The position numbers were made by a program, and so were the translations under genes. Under the pieces are notes generated by a model that was given only the letters and a program-made list of their open reading frames with translations, ran no database searches and had not been told where the DNA came from. Positions 44,486 through 53,080 of a DNA stretch of 64,000 nucleotides are shown one piece after another. The number at the start of each line of letters is the position of its first letter. Position 1 is the stretch's first letter. The stretch comes from Couchioplanes azureus (lineage in GTDB: Bacteria; Actinomycetota; Actinomycetes; Mycobacteriales; Micromonosporaceae), in assembly GCF_014648355.1 (NCBI RefSeq), contig NZ_BMQY01000012.1, positions 124,001-188,000 on the forward strand, in the 5' to 3' direction.

Positions 44486-45444
44486 GTCAGCGCGGCCGGG
44501 TACGGGTACTGGACCCCGTCCTTGACCGCCATGGCCCAAGAGGCTCCGGAGTGGGTCTGTAGCAGGTTCCGCCAGCGGCGGGCGTCCCAGCGCTTCGGTT
44601 CGGTTCCTTCGACAAAATCGATCATCGCATGGACGAATTCCTCAGGCGCCTCCCGGTGTGGGAAGTGCCCAACGCCGCGCAGAACCACCGACTGCGCCCC
44701 GGGCATCAGCTCGGCGGCGGCCTCGGCGTGCTCGACCGGGAGGACGTGGTCCTGGTCGCCCCAGACGACCAGCGTCGGCAGGCCCTGCGCCAGGTAGGCG
44801 CGGTCCCGCATGGTGATCAGCTGTCCGCGCCAATCCGCGACGTGCCGCAGCACATGCAGGAACGCCGCCCGAGCGGCTGGGTCACGCAGCCCGGTATGCA
44901 CGGCGTAGGCCTCGTTCAGGTCGGCCGCGAGCGCGGCCGGCACGACTAGCCCGGCGGCCGCGCGCAGCGCACCGAGGGCCAGGCGGGACGGCGGCAGGTG
45001 GCTGAGCCGCAGCGCGACGGAAGCGCCCGGTAGGGTCAGCGCGCGAAACGCCACGCTCACCTGCGAGCCGAGCCCGCCACCGGCGACAATGACCAGCCGG
45101 TCGGTCCGCTCCGGGAACTGGTAAGCGAACTGCATCGTCACGCCGCCGCCGAAACTGTGACCGACCACGGTTGCCCGGTCGATGTCGAGCACGCCGAGCA
45201 GGTCCCGCATGCCGTTGGCGTACCCGCCGATGCTGTAGTCCGCCCGCGGCTTCGCCGACCGGCCGTGGCCGAGCAGGTCGGGCACGATCACCGTGTACCG
45301 CTCGGCGAGCGCGGGCGCGACGGTGTCCCAGGTGGCGCCGTCACACCCAATCCCGTGGACGAGCAGCAGGACGGTCGGGCCGGTGCCCAGCAGCCGGAAG
45401 GCGCGAGCGTGCCCGTGCACCTCGACCATCCGCCGCTCGGTCAT
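44482..45444 (-). CDS. Alpha/beta hydrolase
   Basis: A 320-residue alpha/beta-hydrolase-fold enzyme. The oxyanion HGIGCDGATWD follows strand 3 (VLLLVHG), the nucleophile Ser is in VVGHSFGGG (about residue 95), the acid is probably Asp in VVWGDQDHVLP, and the catalytic His is in VGHFPHREAPEEF. This is the set seen in peroxidase/esterase/dehalogenase-type hydrolases, and substrate cannot be assigned. The last ~35 residues (KRWDARRWRNLLQTHSG onward) extend beyond the usual fold. ATG at 45444. Its stop overlaps the start of the coupled small gene. Confidence 0.9.
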   Translation of the reverse strand: MTERRMVEVHGHARAFRLLGTGPTVLLLVHGIGCDGATWDTVAPALAERYTVIVPDLLGHGRSAKPRADYSIGGYANGMRDLLGVLDIDRATVVGHSFGGGVTMQFAYQFPERTDRLVIVAGGGLGSQVSVAFRALTLPGASVALRLSHLPPSRLALGALRAAAGLVVPAALAADLNEAYAVHTGLRDPAARAAFLHVLRHVADWRGQLITMRDRAYLAQGLPTLVVWGDQDHVLPVEHAEAAAELMPGAQSVVLRGVGHFPHREAPEEFVHAMIDFVEGTEPKRWDARRWRNLLQTHSGASWAMAVKDGVQYPYPAALT

Positions 45445-45946
45445 CCGCGCAGCATAGACAGCCGACGTTTCGTGGCAGTAACCATCTCCTCCTCAGCCAG
45501 CCGCGTTCGCGCCCGCCTCTCGGCCACATCGCCGAGCGTGTCGGTCCCGGCCCACCCTGGACCTCAGCCCCCATGAACGGCTCGACCGAGACGAACCGCC
45601 TGCCATGGTAGGTATCCGCACCTCGGCAGATCCGAGCACTAGGACCCCTAGGCTTCATGCTCGTCTGTACGCAGCGTGAACGGGCGCGGGAGCGACCGTC
45701 GGCACCACCGGGCGGTCAAGATCCGCGAGTGGTGCTGGTTCCCACGAACATTACGGCGCGCACTGCTGGCAACGTGGCGCCGAAACTCGCGAACATCTGG
45801 CGCCGAAACTCGATTCTGTCCCGTGAAGAGTGAGCGATCTTCAGTTCAACGGGCAAGCAAGCTCGCTTCGCTTCGAACAGTCCTTCGCTTACGCATATCG
45901 ACGGACCGCGGGTGCCCGGCGGATTGTCTGTGCCAGAAGAGGACGA
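45445..45946. other. Gene-free interval with short direct repeat
   Basis: About 500 bases between a divergent hydrolase and the DUF6624 stop. No convincing frame. It contains a 15-base direct repeat (45775-45812) that may mark an old transposon end. Confidence 0.5.
45775..45812. repeat. 15-bp direct repeat, possible element end
   Basis: TGGCGCCGAAACTCG occurs at 45775-45789 and 45798-45812, spaced 23 bases apart start to start. Closely spaced copies of a short sequence can mark transposase-binding ends of IS elements, but no transposase remains here. Confidence 0.5.
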
Positions 45947-46447
45947 TCAGGCGGGCGCGTGCTTGGTGACGTGTACGAGAAATGGATCCAGTCCCACCTC
46001 TGCCCTCCGCTCATCCATACCCTCCGGGTCTTCGCACGGCCACGGCACCGGTGCGCCGTCGACGACGCCGGCGATCTGGGTGCCGTAGATCTGCCGTCGT
46101 CCCTCGTTGACCATGACTCGGTCCCGGAGCATCGCAAGGTGCTGCGGGTCTGCTTCACCCGCTTCCACGGCTTGCGTCATCAGCGTCAGGGCTTTTCGTT
46201 GCAGGTCCAGCTGCCGGTCGGCGTGCTGGGCCACCAACCAGGCCCGGCGCGCTGCCTCGACACCGACCGAACTGATCGTCGGCCATCCGTGGCTGTCCAG
46301 GATCTCGGCCAGCCGATCACCGTTGTGCACGGTGACGCGGCGATGCGCCAGTTGCGCGGCGAAGTCGTCGCCGAGGGCGCCGCTTTGCAGGTTCCGGTCC
46401 TGCTCCGTCATATCGATCAATTCCTGGGCCAGGGCGTCATCGGTCAT
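45947..46447 (-). CDS. DUF6624-type protein
   Basis: A 166-residue soluble protein. The pattern GWPTISSVGVEAARRAWLVAQHAD, the helix QRKALTLMTQAVEAGEADPQHLAMLRDRV, then GRRQIYGTQ and an ending PWPCEDPEGMDERRAEVGLDPF fits DUF6624, a family of unknown function common in actinomycetes. The conserved Gly-Trp-Pro and His in QHAD may be functional. ATG at 46447; no clear ribosome binding site. No operon partner. Confidence 0.78.
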   Translation of the reverse strand: MTDDALAQELIDMTEQDRNLQSGALGDDFAAQLAHRRVTVHNGDRLAEILDSHGWPTISSVGVEAARRAWLVAQHADRQLDLQRKALTLMTQAVEAGEADPQHLAMLRDRVMVNEGRRQIYGTQIAGVVDGAPVPWPCEDPEGMDERRAEVGLDPFLVHVTKHAPA

Positions 46448-47000
46448 GGCGGGGACACTAATACCTCATTCAAGACCGACGATGAGACCCCACCGTCAGA
46501 TTGGTGGACATCGATGGCGCAGAATTGGTATAGAGCCGATCGAAGCAGCACGCCGACGAGCGCGGCGAGGCACTCGATTCGGCCAGGACCGCGCATCGCC
46601 CGTGGTACAGCGTCGCGGTTGACGGGTGCGTAGCGGATTGGCGCCGCGACACCAGTGGACGTCTGCTGTGGTGAGGGCAGCGAACCCGGGAGCTGTCCCA
46701 CGAGCCGTGAAGAGCCCGGGGCCGAGCTGCCCTCCGAGCTCACCTCCACGGCGAGCGTCTGGATCTTCGGTCGCCCCATCGCCGCGGTCTCAGTCGTCGG
46801 CCGACGGGCGGCGGACGGTTCCCGCAGGTGCTTGAAGGACCGCCCTGATCCTCTGCATGATGTCGTGCGGTTGCTCGGCGTGGGGTTTTCCGGACAGGTC
46901 GTCCATACGGGATGCCCGGCGGCGGGCCCGGCATCCCCTGATCGTCCCTGGCCGCTGCACCCGGGCGGAGCGGTCGGTGTGACCGATGTCGCATGGGGGT
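46448..47000. other. Gene-free interval upstream of kinase gene
   Basis: About 550 bases with open frames on both strands but no gene-like start or protein signature. It contains the divergent promoters for the DUF6624 and kinase genes. No repeat noticed. Confidence 0.5.
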
Positions 47001-48674
47001 ATGTCGGCTCGCATGACTGCCGGACCGGTCGACCTCGCCGGGCGCTACCACCTGGGTCAGCCGCTGGGCACCGGCGGCATGGGGCAGGTATGGGTGGCCC
47101 GCGACGAGGTCCTCGGTCGCGACGTGGCCGTGAAGGAGATCGTCCTCCCGGCCGACCTCGTTGCCGCTGAGCGTGGCGCCGTGCACCGGCGCATGCTTCA
47201 GGAGGCGCGGGCCGCGGCCCGGCTCAGCCACCCCAACGTGGCGCAGGTGTACGACGTCTTCGAGAACGACGGCAGGGCCTGGATCGTCATGGAGTACGTC
47301 CCGTCGCGCTCGCTGCAAGAGGTCATCCACGAGGACGGCCCTCTGGAGCCACGGCTGGTGGCGGTCATCGGGCTCGAGCTGTTGGACGCGCTCGAGGCGG
47401 CGCACCGCGCGGGGGTACGGCATCGCGACGTCAAACCGGCGAACGTGCTGCTGGGCGATGACGGGCGGGTGGTGCTGACCGACTTCGGCATCGCCTCCAT
47501 CGACGGCGACAGCGTCATCACGACCAGTTCCGAGCTCGTGCTCGGATCACCGCAGTACATGTCGCCGGAGCGAGCTCGGAACGGTACCGCCGAGCCGGCA
47601 TCGGACCTGTGGTCGTTGGGGGCGACGCTGTACGCCGCGGTCGAGGGCCGCTCGCCGTACCAGCGCCCCTCGGCGGTGGGGACGCTGACCGCACTGGCAG
47701 TCGACGAGCCGGACACGCCACACCGGGCCGGGCCGCTGCGGCCGGTCCTTGACGGCTTGCTGCGTAAGGATCCCACCGAGCGGATCGACGCGGCGGAGAC
47801 GCGGCGCCGCTTACACGAGGCCGCCGGCGAGCCGGACACCGACGAGCCCGCCTCGGCGGAACCGGCCGGAGCGGAACCGGCCGGCGCGCAGCCGGCTCCT
47901 TCGGCAGCACCGGTTGACGCTGAACCCGTCGTCGACGGCACCGCCGTGCCACCCGACCGCGCCGCCATACGCGGGCCACGCCGCCCTCGGCGGGCCGTGC
48001 TGCTGGCGTCGCTGGTCGCCGTGATCGTCCTCCTCGTCGGCGCGGCGACGGCGTGGCTGGCGACACGCCCCGACACCTCGACCAGGGCGCAGCCCCCACC
48101 TTCGACGACGACCTCGGCAGCCGCGCCGTCCACGGCCGCGCAAACCCCGGCCACGCCAGCCGTCCCACCGGCCGCCCCGGAGAACGCCACGGCGACCGCC
48201 CGCCCCAGCGGATCTGGCCTGCCGCCGCGGCCGGACGGGTGGCGCGACTACCGGGATCGCACCGGATTCGCCGTGTACGTGCCGAAGGGCTGGAAGCAGT
48301 CACGCGAGGGAACCATGGTCTACTTCCGTGACTTCGGCACCGGCCGGGTCCTGGGCATCGATCAGACCGACGACCCGCAGTGGGATCCGGTCGCCGACTG
48401 GCGCGGCAAAGCGGCGTACCGCGTACAGGCGGGCGACTTCCCGGATTACGAGGAGATCCACATCCGCGAGGTCCGGTACTTCCGCAAGGCCGCGGACTGG
48501 GAGTTCACGTTCGACGATGGCACACGCCAGCACGTCAACAACCGGGGCTTCATCGTGTCCGCAAACCGGGCTTACGGCATCTACTGGCAGACTCGCGACG
48601 CCGACTGGGATGACGCCCGCACCGACCTGGAACTGATCTTCGACAGTTTCCGACCCGATGGAAACAGCCGCTGA
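47001..48674 (+). CDS. Membrane Ser/Thr protein kinase (PknB-type) with external domain
   Basis: About 557 residues. Kinase domain 10-275: P-loop PLGTGGMGQVW, ATP-binding Lys in VAVKEI, catalytic loop HRDVKPANVLL, metal-binding DFGIAS, activation-loop SPQYMSPER. An Ala/Pro/Glu-rich linker leads to one transmembrane helix (about 335-355, LLASLVAVIVLLVGAATAW). The extracellular part has a Thr/Pro stalk and a domain of about 140 residues (WRDYRDRTGFAVYVPKGW to ELIFDSFRP) seen in many actinobacterial kinases of this layout. It should sense an outside signal and phosphorylate cytoplasmic targets. Possible starts are ATG at 46986, 47001 or 47013; none has a perfect ribosome binding site. Confidence 0.93.
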   Translation: MSARMTAGPVDLAGRYHLGQPLGTGGMGQVWVARDEVLGRDVAVKEIVLPADLVAAERGAVHRRMLQEARAAARLSHPNVAQVYDVFENDGRAWIVMEYVPSRSLQEVIHEDGPLEPRLVAVIGLELLDALEAAHRAGVRHRDVKPANVLLGDDGRVVLTDFGIASIDGDSVITTSSELVLGSPQYMSPERARNGTAEPASDLWSLGATLYAAVEGRSPYQRPSAVGTLTALAVDEPDTPHRAGPLRPVLDGLLRKDPTERIDAAETRRRLHEAAGEPDTDEPASAEPAGAEPAGAQPAPSAAPVDAEPVVDGTAVPPDRAAIRGPRRPRRAVLLASLVAVIVLLVGAATAWLATRPDTSTRAQPPPSTTTSAAAPSTAAQTPATPAVPPAAPENATATARPSGSGLPPRPDGWRDYRDRTGFAVYVPKGWKQSREGTMVYFRDFGTGRVLGIDQTDDPQWDPVADWRGKAAYRVQAGDFPDYEEIHIREVRYFRKAADWEFTFDDGTRQHVNNRGFIVSANRAYGIYWQTRDADWDDARTDLELIFDSFRPDGNSR

Positions 48675-48863
48675 CACTCCAACAGCACCCGTCACCTCGT
48701 GTAGGGAGCGAGTGCCCGCCGACATCCGGCCCGCCGAGACGAGTTCGCCGGATCCCTAGGTAGCAGTGTGCCGCCTAGGCCATCCACGACCATGGTCGCG
48801 CCGTCTGGAGCACCGACCCAGCCGAGGAGCTTGCCGAACAGCAGTATCGTCAGGAAAGGGACG

Positions 48864-49001
48864 ATGATCTTCCGTCGCTGGCGTCGGCCAAGGCGATTTT
48901 CAGCACCGAACTGGCCCGCCGCAACGGTCATGACTGGGTTGGCGGCCGCCGCCGTCGTTGCCGGGATCGTCGGTTACCGCCGCCGCGACCTCCACACCTG
49001 A
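48864..49001 (+). CDS. Possible 45-residue membrane peptide
   Basis: A basic start (MIFRRWRRPRRF) is followed by one hydrophobic helix (VMTGLAAAAVVAGIVGY) and a basic tail. AGGAAAGGGACG lies directly before the ATG, a good ribosome binding site. The frame two bases ahead (about 48785-48935) also reads as a hydrophilic protein-like sequence without a start, so the coding frame is not settled. The tail resembles the end of ABC-2 permeases, so a remnant is also possible. Confidence 0.35.
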   Translation: MIFRRWRRPRRFSAPNWPAATVMTGLAAAAVVAGIVGYRRRDLHT

Positions 49002-49089
49002 TCGGCCGGGCCTGCCGCTGCGGCAGCCGGGTCTCGCCGTGCGCTCAGGGGCGCTGCGCCGGTCTCGGCTGGCCGAGACCGGCGGCAGC

Positions 49090-49653
49090 TCAGCTCAGGT
49101 TGAGACAGGCGAGGCGGGCGCCAGCCGTACCGGCCTTGCCCGGCTCGGTGTGGGTGTGCTCCGCGTGCAGGACCAACGAGCGGGGCGGCGTGCGGAACAC
49201 CCACTTGTTGAACGAGCGTGAGATGCCGTTGCCTGCCGCGTCGGTGTGCACGTCCAGCCAGACCTCGTTCTCCGGGTTGGCGAATGCGGGATCGGTCGAT
49301 GGCTGAACGGGGTCCGGCACCTGCTGGTAGTGGGGACCCGCCGCCGCCGGAGACGCTCCGCAGGCATTGGCGTGCAGGTGAGCGCCGTAAGTCTGGCCAG
49401 GCTTCAGACCCTGGACGAACAGCAACGTACGGGTCCGTTTGGGTCCCGAGACGGACCACACGGCCACGTGGGCGCCGGACGGCACGCGGGCGGCGTCGTA
49501 GCTGTAAGCGCCGCCGGCCCCGGCGGCGTTGGGAGCGCCGACTGCATGCAGCACGCTCAGTCGGGGCACCGCCGCGGCTGGGGCTGGCGACAGGGCCAGT
49601 ACCGCCGCGGTAGCCCCCGCGCCAGCCAGCACGGATCGCAACATGAACCTCAT
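49090..49653 (-). CDS. sodC: Secreted Cu/Zn superoxide dismutase-like protein
   Basis: A 187-residue exported protein of the Cu/Zn SOD family. Signal peptide about 1-30 (LRSVLAGAGATAAVLALSPAPAAA). The copper/zinc ligands are partly visible: HLHANACGASP (two His and the disulfide Cys), GPHYQQVPDP, EVWLDVHTDAAGNG and LVLHAEHTHTEPGKAGTAGARLACL. In true SODs a His-His-His-Asp zinc set follows; here the zinc loop is short, as in the CHRD/SOD-like actinobacterial subgroup, so enzymatic activity is likely but not proven. ATG at 49653 with GGGAG ten bases upstream. Confidence 0.82.
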   Translation of the reverse strand: MRFMLRSVLAGAGATAAVLALSPAPAAAVPRLSVLHAVGAPNAAGAGGAYSYDAARVPSGAHVAVWSVSGPKRTRTLLFVQGLKPGQTYGAHLHANACGASPAAAGPHYQQVPDPVQPSTDPAFANPENEVWLDVHTDAAGNGISRSFNKWVFRTPPRSLVLHAEHTHTEPGKAGTAGARLACLNLS

Positions 49654-50040
49654 GGACGTCATCTCCCTGCATCCGGGTGCCTCCGGACGGCCAGATCCGA
49701 CGCGAGCGGGTGGGGGCTCGTCGGTGAACAGATCTGCCGGGCACCTACATCACGATCAACGAACCGGAGCGGCTCCCGGTTCACCGCAACGGCCGCCGAT
49801 CGACGTCGGGGCGGGCCGTCTCACCGGAGCAATCGGCCAGTGTAGGCCTTGCGCAGAGGCACTTGGCTAGACGCAGGTGGGCGATCCGCGGTCGCCGCCG
49901 TCACCAGAAAAGCCCTGACGGTCCACAGACCTAGATGCATTGCGTACGGCGGGGAAGCATCGACGATCGTCAGCCGGTTCCCCGCAATGCTCGCCAGCTG
50001 ATGACACGCAACAAGGGATCGCATGGCCGAGGATCCCGGT
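49654..50040. other. Gene-free interval
   Basis: About 390 bases upstream of the SOD-like gene. No convincing protein. It holds the SOD promoter on the minus strand. Confidence 0.5.
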
Positions 50041-50380
50041 CCCGAAAGCCATTAGCGCAACGCTCGCCAGTGTCGCCAAAGCGCTGGGTCTGACCAGATC
50101 AAAATTTGCCGAACTTGACGAGCTCCGGAGTTCCCATCCGCGAGCTGGACTGCCGTGGTCGGCCGACGAGGATGCCCAGCTCATAAGCTGTTATCGGGCG
50201 ACGCTTCGCTGCTCGAACTCGGCAACGAGTTCGAGCGCAACATCGGCGGTATCGCCTCGCGCTCGAAATTGCACGGGTTTCGGCTCCCGTCAAGACGTGA
50301 TCGCACCGACGACGATCCGAGCCTCGACTACGCGGACATCAGCGAATCCGACCGGACTGGCCGTGACCGGAGAGGCGTGC
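50040..50380 (+). pseudogene. Frameshifted DNA-binding-like (SANT/Myb-type) gene
   Basis: Two plus-strand frames join into one sequence. The first gives LGLTRSKFAELDELRSSHPRAG and LPWSADEDAQLISCY, a start like a SANT/Myb or resolvase-like helix. After a one-base slip near 50190 the next frame gives LLELGNEFERNIGGIASRSKLHGFRLPS, which completes the second and third helices. The intact protein would be a small helix-turn-helix DNA-binding protein. As it stands it is broken, unless the slip is a sequencing error. No start codon with a ribosome binding site is evident. Confidence 0.45.
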
Positions 50381-50753
50381 GCAGCCATCCCGTCACGCTC
50401 GACCCGCCCACCGTGGGAGCGGCGCACCGTGGTGCAGGCATCCCGTCGCGCAAGCTTCGCTCGGCCGTGCCGCGCCTGCCCGGTCCAGGTGGAGCGCCCC
50501 ACTGGACGTACGACCTGGACCGGGCAGGCGCGGTCTGGTTGCCCCCGGTGCGCGATGGGTCGCCGTCGGCTGGGCATCCCGGAGCCGCCCGGGTTCAGGG
50601 CTGGAAGCCCTGACCGCCGGAGGCCCAACCCGGGTCGTAGGGCCGGAGGCCCTACCCGCCGGAGGCATCCGTACAACGGAGATCCGCGATCATCCTGCGG
50701 AACCTAAACTCAGCAGCGTATGTGCCGGTCGCCGGATCGAGTGCGGAGCGCGT
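50381..50753. other. Interval with hairpin repeats, no gene
   Basis: No protein-like frame. It contains two short hairpins with a common spacer sequence (50596-50655) described separately. Confidence 0.5.
50596..50655. repeat. Pair of tri-loop hairpins with shared spacer
   Basis: CAGGGCT-GGA-AGCCCTG (50596-50612) and GTAGGGCC-GGA-GGCCCTAC (50637-50655) are perfect stems of 7 and 8 bp with the same GGA loop, and each is followed by CCGCCGGAGGC. The layout suggests a small repeat family or tandem terminators; there is no gene directly upstream on either strand. Confidence 0.7.
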
Positions 50754-51287
50754 ATGCCGGAGAAGTCCGAGGGAGTCAGGCACCATCATTGGAACGTCGT
50801 TACTAGCATCGCCGCGGTGGTCGCCGCGGTGGGGATGGTGTACGTCCTCCTCGTCCTCCCTTATCCGTCGCGAGTGGCCCACATAGGGCCAGGGACCAAG
50901 GCGGTCATCGCAGTAGCCGTCGGGTGTTGTGGTGCGGTGTTCGGTGTGGTGCTCCGGTTGGTGTCGGGCAGGACCGCGTCGATCGGCGAGTGGGTCCGCC
51001 GGGCATGCGCTGGTGTGGTTCTGCTGACTCCCGCTCTCGTGTATGTGACGTTCGCTTTCAACGCGCCTTACGTGACCCGTGGATGTGGCTCGCTGATTGC
51101 CCCCCTCACTCACCCAGGCTGGGACCCTACGGAGTTCCGGGCTCTCTGCGGGCCCCGCGCCCAGGGCCGGCTGCTCCGAGCGGTTGTCTGGGCAGGCATC
51201 GCGTTTGCGGTCGCCGTGGCGTACGGCCTCTGGCTGCGCCGACGGCGAGGCGTCCGCGCAGTCCCACAACCTAGCGCGCCGGGTTAG
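50754..51287 (+). CDS. Four-helix membrane protein, unknown function
   Basis: A 177-residue integral membrane protein. Helices at about 15-36 (VVTSIAAVVAAVGMVYVLLVL), 48-69 (AVIAVAVGCCGAVFGVVLRL), 82-103 (CAGVVLLTPALVYVTFAF) and 147-168 (VVWAGIAFAVAVAYGLWLR). The loop before the last helix has two Cys (RGCGSLIAP, ALCGPR) that could pair outside. ATG at 50754 with GGAGCG upstream. No family recognised. It converges with the ESX-like operon. Confidence 0.7.
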   Translation: MPEKSEGVRHHHWNVVTSIAAVVAAVGMVYVLLVLPYPSRVAHIGPGTKAVIAVAVGCCGAVFGVVLRLVSGRTASIGEWVRRACAGVVLLTPALVYVTFAFNAPYVTRGCGSLIAPLTHPGWDPTEFRALCGPRAQGRLLRAVVWAGIAFAVAVAYGLWLRRRRGVRAVPQPSAPG

Positions 51288-51398
51288 CAACCCGGTTCGG
51301 ACGTTGCAGAGCCTCGTTCTTGACACGGACGAGGTCTGATCGCCGTTGGTCGCGAGCGGACTCGAGCGTCTCGCATAGGTGCTTCAGGCGATGGCTTT

Positions 51399-51992
51399 CT
51401 ACAGCGACCGGTGGAGTATCCGAGTTAAGGCTGCTGCGGCCGCGCTGGTGGCGACGAACCAGGCAAGGTAGTAGAGGTTCCCAACATCGGTGAAGGGCGA
51501 ATCGAAGGCCTTGATGGAGGTGAAGATACGAGCGGAGTCGGGCGTGTCGGCTAACGTACTGGCGCCCAGGCCGAGCGCCGCGCTCTGGGCCACGAGCAGG
51601 ACTGCTGCAGACGCGGCCTGCACCTTCCAGAGGGTGCCCAGGATCCGCGGGCGAGTGCCGCGCTGCTCGCGGAGCAGGCACAGGGTGGCCGCAGAGACAG
51701 TGATGATCGCGAGGATCGCCACGGACCACGCTGACGCGAGGACCAGCGTTCTGGTGTGCCGCAGCTGCGACAGCTGCTGTGCCACGAAGTCTGCACCATC
51801 GGGAGCGCATACCGGTACGGACCGGCACTCACGCTTCGCAAGATCGCCCTCGCCGGGCAGCGGGAGCAGCATCTGACGGACGTAGGCGCCTGTCGTGAGC
51901 CAGGCGAAGATGACAGTGCAGGCAGCGGCGAAGGCCCAGCCGCCTGCGAGGGACCACAGAGCTCGGCGGCGGCTCGTCGGGAGGTCAGCCAA
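51399..51992 (-). CDS. Membrane protein, last gene of ESX-like operon
   Basis: A 197-residue membrane protein with about four helices: LAGGWAFAAACTVIFAWL, TLVLASAWSVAILAIITVSAATL, ASAAVLLVAQSAALGLGAS and NLYYLAWFVATSAAAAALT. A loop has two Cys (AKRECRSVPVCAP). TTG start at 51992 overlaps the end of the WXG-like gene, so it is translationally coupled and part of that operon. It may serve as a membrane partner or immunity-type protein for the exported small proteins; this is inference. Confidence 0.72.
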   Translation of the reverse strand: MADLPTSRRRALWSLAGGWAFAAACTVIFAWLTTGAYVRQMLLPLPGEGDLAKRECRSVPVCAPDGADFVAQQLSQLRHTRTLVLASAWSVAILAIITVSAATLCLLREQRGTRPRILGTLWKVQAASAAVLLVAQSAALGLGASTLADTPDSARIFTSIKAFDSPFTDVGNLYYLAWFVATSAAAAALTRILHRSL

Positions 51993-52671
51993 CGTTGACC
52001 GCCTGTGGCCAGGTGCCGACCGGGGGCCCCGAGAGCTTTTCCACGTTGTTGATGGAGGCGGTGGCGTCCCGGGCGTTCTTGAGCAGGTCCACCACGCGGT
52101 TGGCGATGTTGAAGAGCTGGTTCAGAGCCTTCTCGACCAGGTCGCCGGCTGCGTCCGCGACGGCGTTGATGGCTTCGATGATCCCGAAGACGGAGGCGGC
52201 GTCGACGGCCGCCTGGGTGATGGCGCCGGCGATCAGTGAGACGTATTCGCCCATCTTCACTGCGTAGTCGACGTTGGCCTTGGCGATGGTGAACAGCCAG
52301 GTGCTGATGAAGTCCGCCTTGGTGGCCATGTCGCTGGCCGCTGCCTGCTGGAAGGACAGCTTGGCGTTGTACGCGTCGGCGGCCTGGCCTTTCCAGTAGA
52401 CCAGCTTGTCGCCCTTGACGGGGACCCGGCCGGCAGCGCCCGAGGCCGGCTTCTGCACCTGGTTCAGCCAGTCGAAGCTGGTGAGGATGAGGGAGACCAC
52501 GGGAGTCGAGTGCTCGACTACGTACTGCGCCTTCTCGACGATCTTCCGCAGTCCCTCCTGGGCACCCTCGAGTTTCTCTTTGACCCAGAGCAGGACGGCG
52601 CCCCCGAGCAGCCACCGCTTCTCGTTGATCTCGCCAACAAGCCGGTTGAAGCCGTCGATGATCTGTTGCAC
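51985..52671 (-). CDS. WXG-like ESX substrate candidate, 5' frameshifted
   Basis: A 228-residue helical protein as read from the GTG at 52671. It contains the WxG turn in LVYWKGQAADAYNAKL (about 92-108), typical of type VII secretion substrates, followed by long amphipathic helices and a helical end. The upstream ATG at 52714 has a perfect GAGGAG site 16 bases after the previous gene's stop, and its frame reads MAPDPAITPEGLNR, then is shifted by one base (extra base at 52672) relative to VQQIIDGFNRL. The original protein very probably began MAPDP. Now either truncated or frameshifted. Confidence 0.82.
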   Translation of the reverse strand: MQQIIDGFNRLVGEINEKRWLLGGAVLLWVKEKLEGAQEGLRKIVEKAQYVVEHSTPVVSLILTSFDWLNQVQKPASGAAGRVPVKGDKLVYWKGQAADAYNAKLSFQQAAASDMATKADFISTWLFTIAKANVDYAVKMGEYVSLIAGAITQAAVDAASVFGIIEAINAVADAAGDLVEKALNQLFNIANRVVDLLKNARDATASINNVEKLSGPPVGTWPQAVNVG

Positions 52672-52729
52672 ACCGGTTCAGGCCTTCGGGGGTGATCGCG
52701 GGATCCGGGGCCATGTGCTGCTCCTCGCC

Positions 52730-53050
52730 TCAGAGGTTTCCGTAGATCTTCGTCAAGGTCTCGGCGGACACCTCATCGCTGCCGTCATACTCGTCGGCGG
52801 CCCGGTTGAGCGCCCCGGCGATCTGATCGAACTCGGCGGCACCCTCGCCACAGCGGTCCTGCACGAACTTCTGGTAGCCGGCGTAGATCGGTGCCGCGGC
52901 GATGGAGATGCCGTCTCCGCACCAGAACGCGCTCGTGTCCAGGGTCAGGTTTGCGACGTTGCCCGCCACGGTGTGCAGCTCGTCCGACAGGGCGAACCAC
53001 TTCTTCGCCTCCTGACGCAAAGCGTCGGTGACGACCTCGGTCTTACTCAT
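52730..53050 (-). CDS. EspC-like/WXG100-type small secreted protein
   Basis: A 106-residue helical-hairpin protein. Helix one is DALRQEAKKWFALSDELHTVAG; the turn region is DTSAFWCGDGISIAAAP, close to the W-x-G position of the EspC/WXG100 family; helix two is FDQIAGALNRAADEYDGSDE. These small proteins are exported as dimers by ESX (type VII) systems. ATG at 53050, with AGGAA about 9 bases upstream. It lies between the YbaB-like gene (30 bases upstream) and the WXG-like gene (15 bases to its original ATG), forming one operon. No EccC ATPase or other ESX core gene is in the window. Confidence 0.85.
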   Translation of the reverse strand: MSKTEVVTDALRQEAKKWFALSDELHTVAGNVANLTLDTSAFWCGDGISIAAAPIYAGYQKFVQDRCGEGAAEFDQIAGALNRAADEYDGSDEVSAETLTKIYGNL

Positions 53051-53080
53051 GCAAGGGTTCCTGTTCCGCTGGGGTAGCCG

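Noticed and set aside
51551..52714. 387-codon minus-strand frame starting at the good ATG at 52714
   Set aside because: Only its first 14 codons look real. Beyond 52672 it is the shifted frame of the WXG-like gene and is Arg/Gly-rich without structure.
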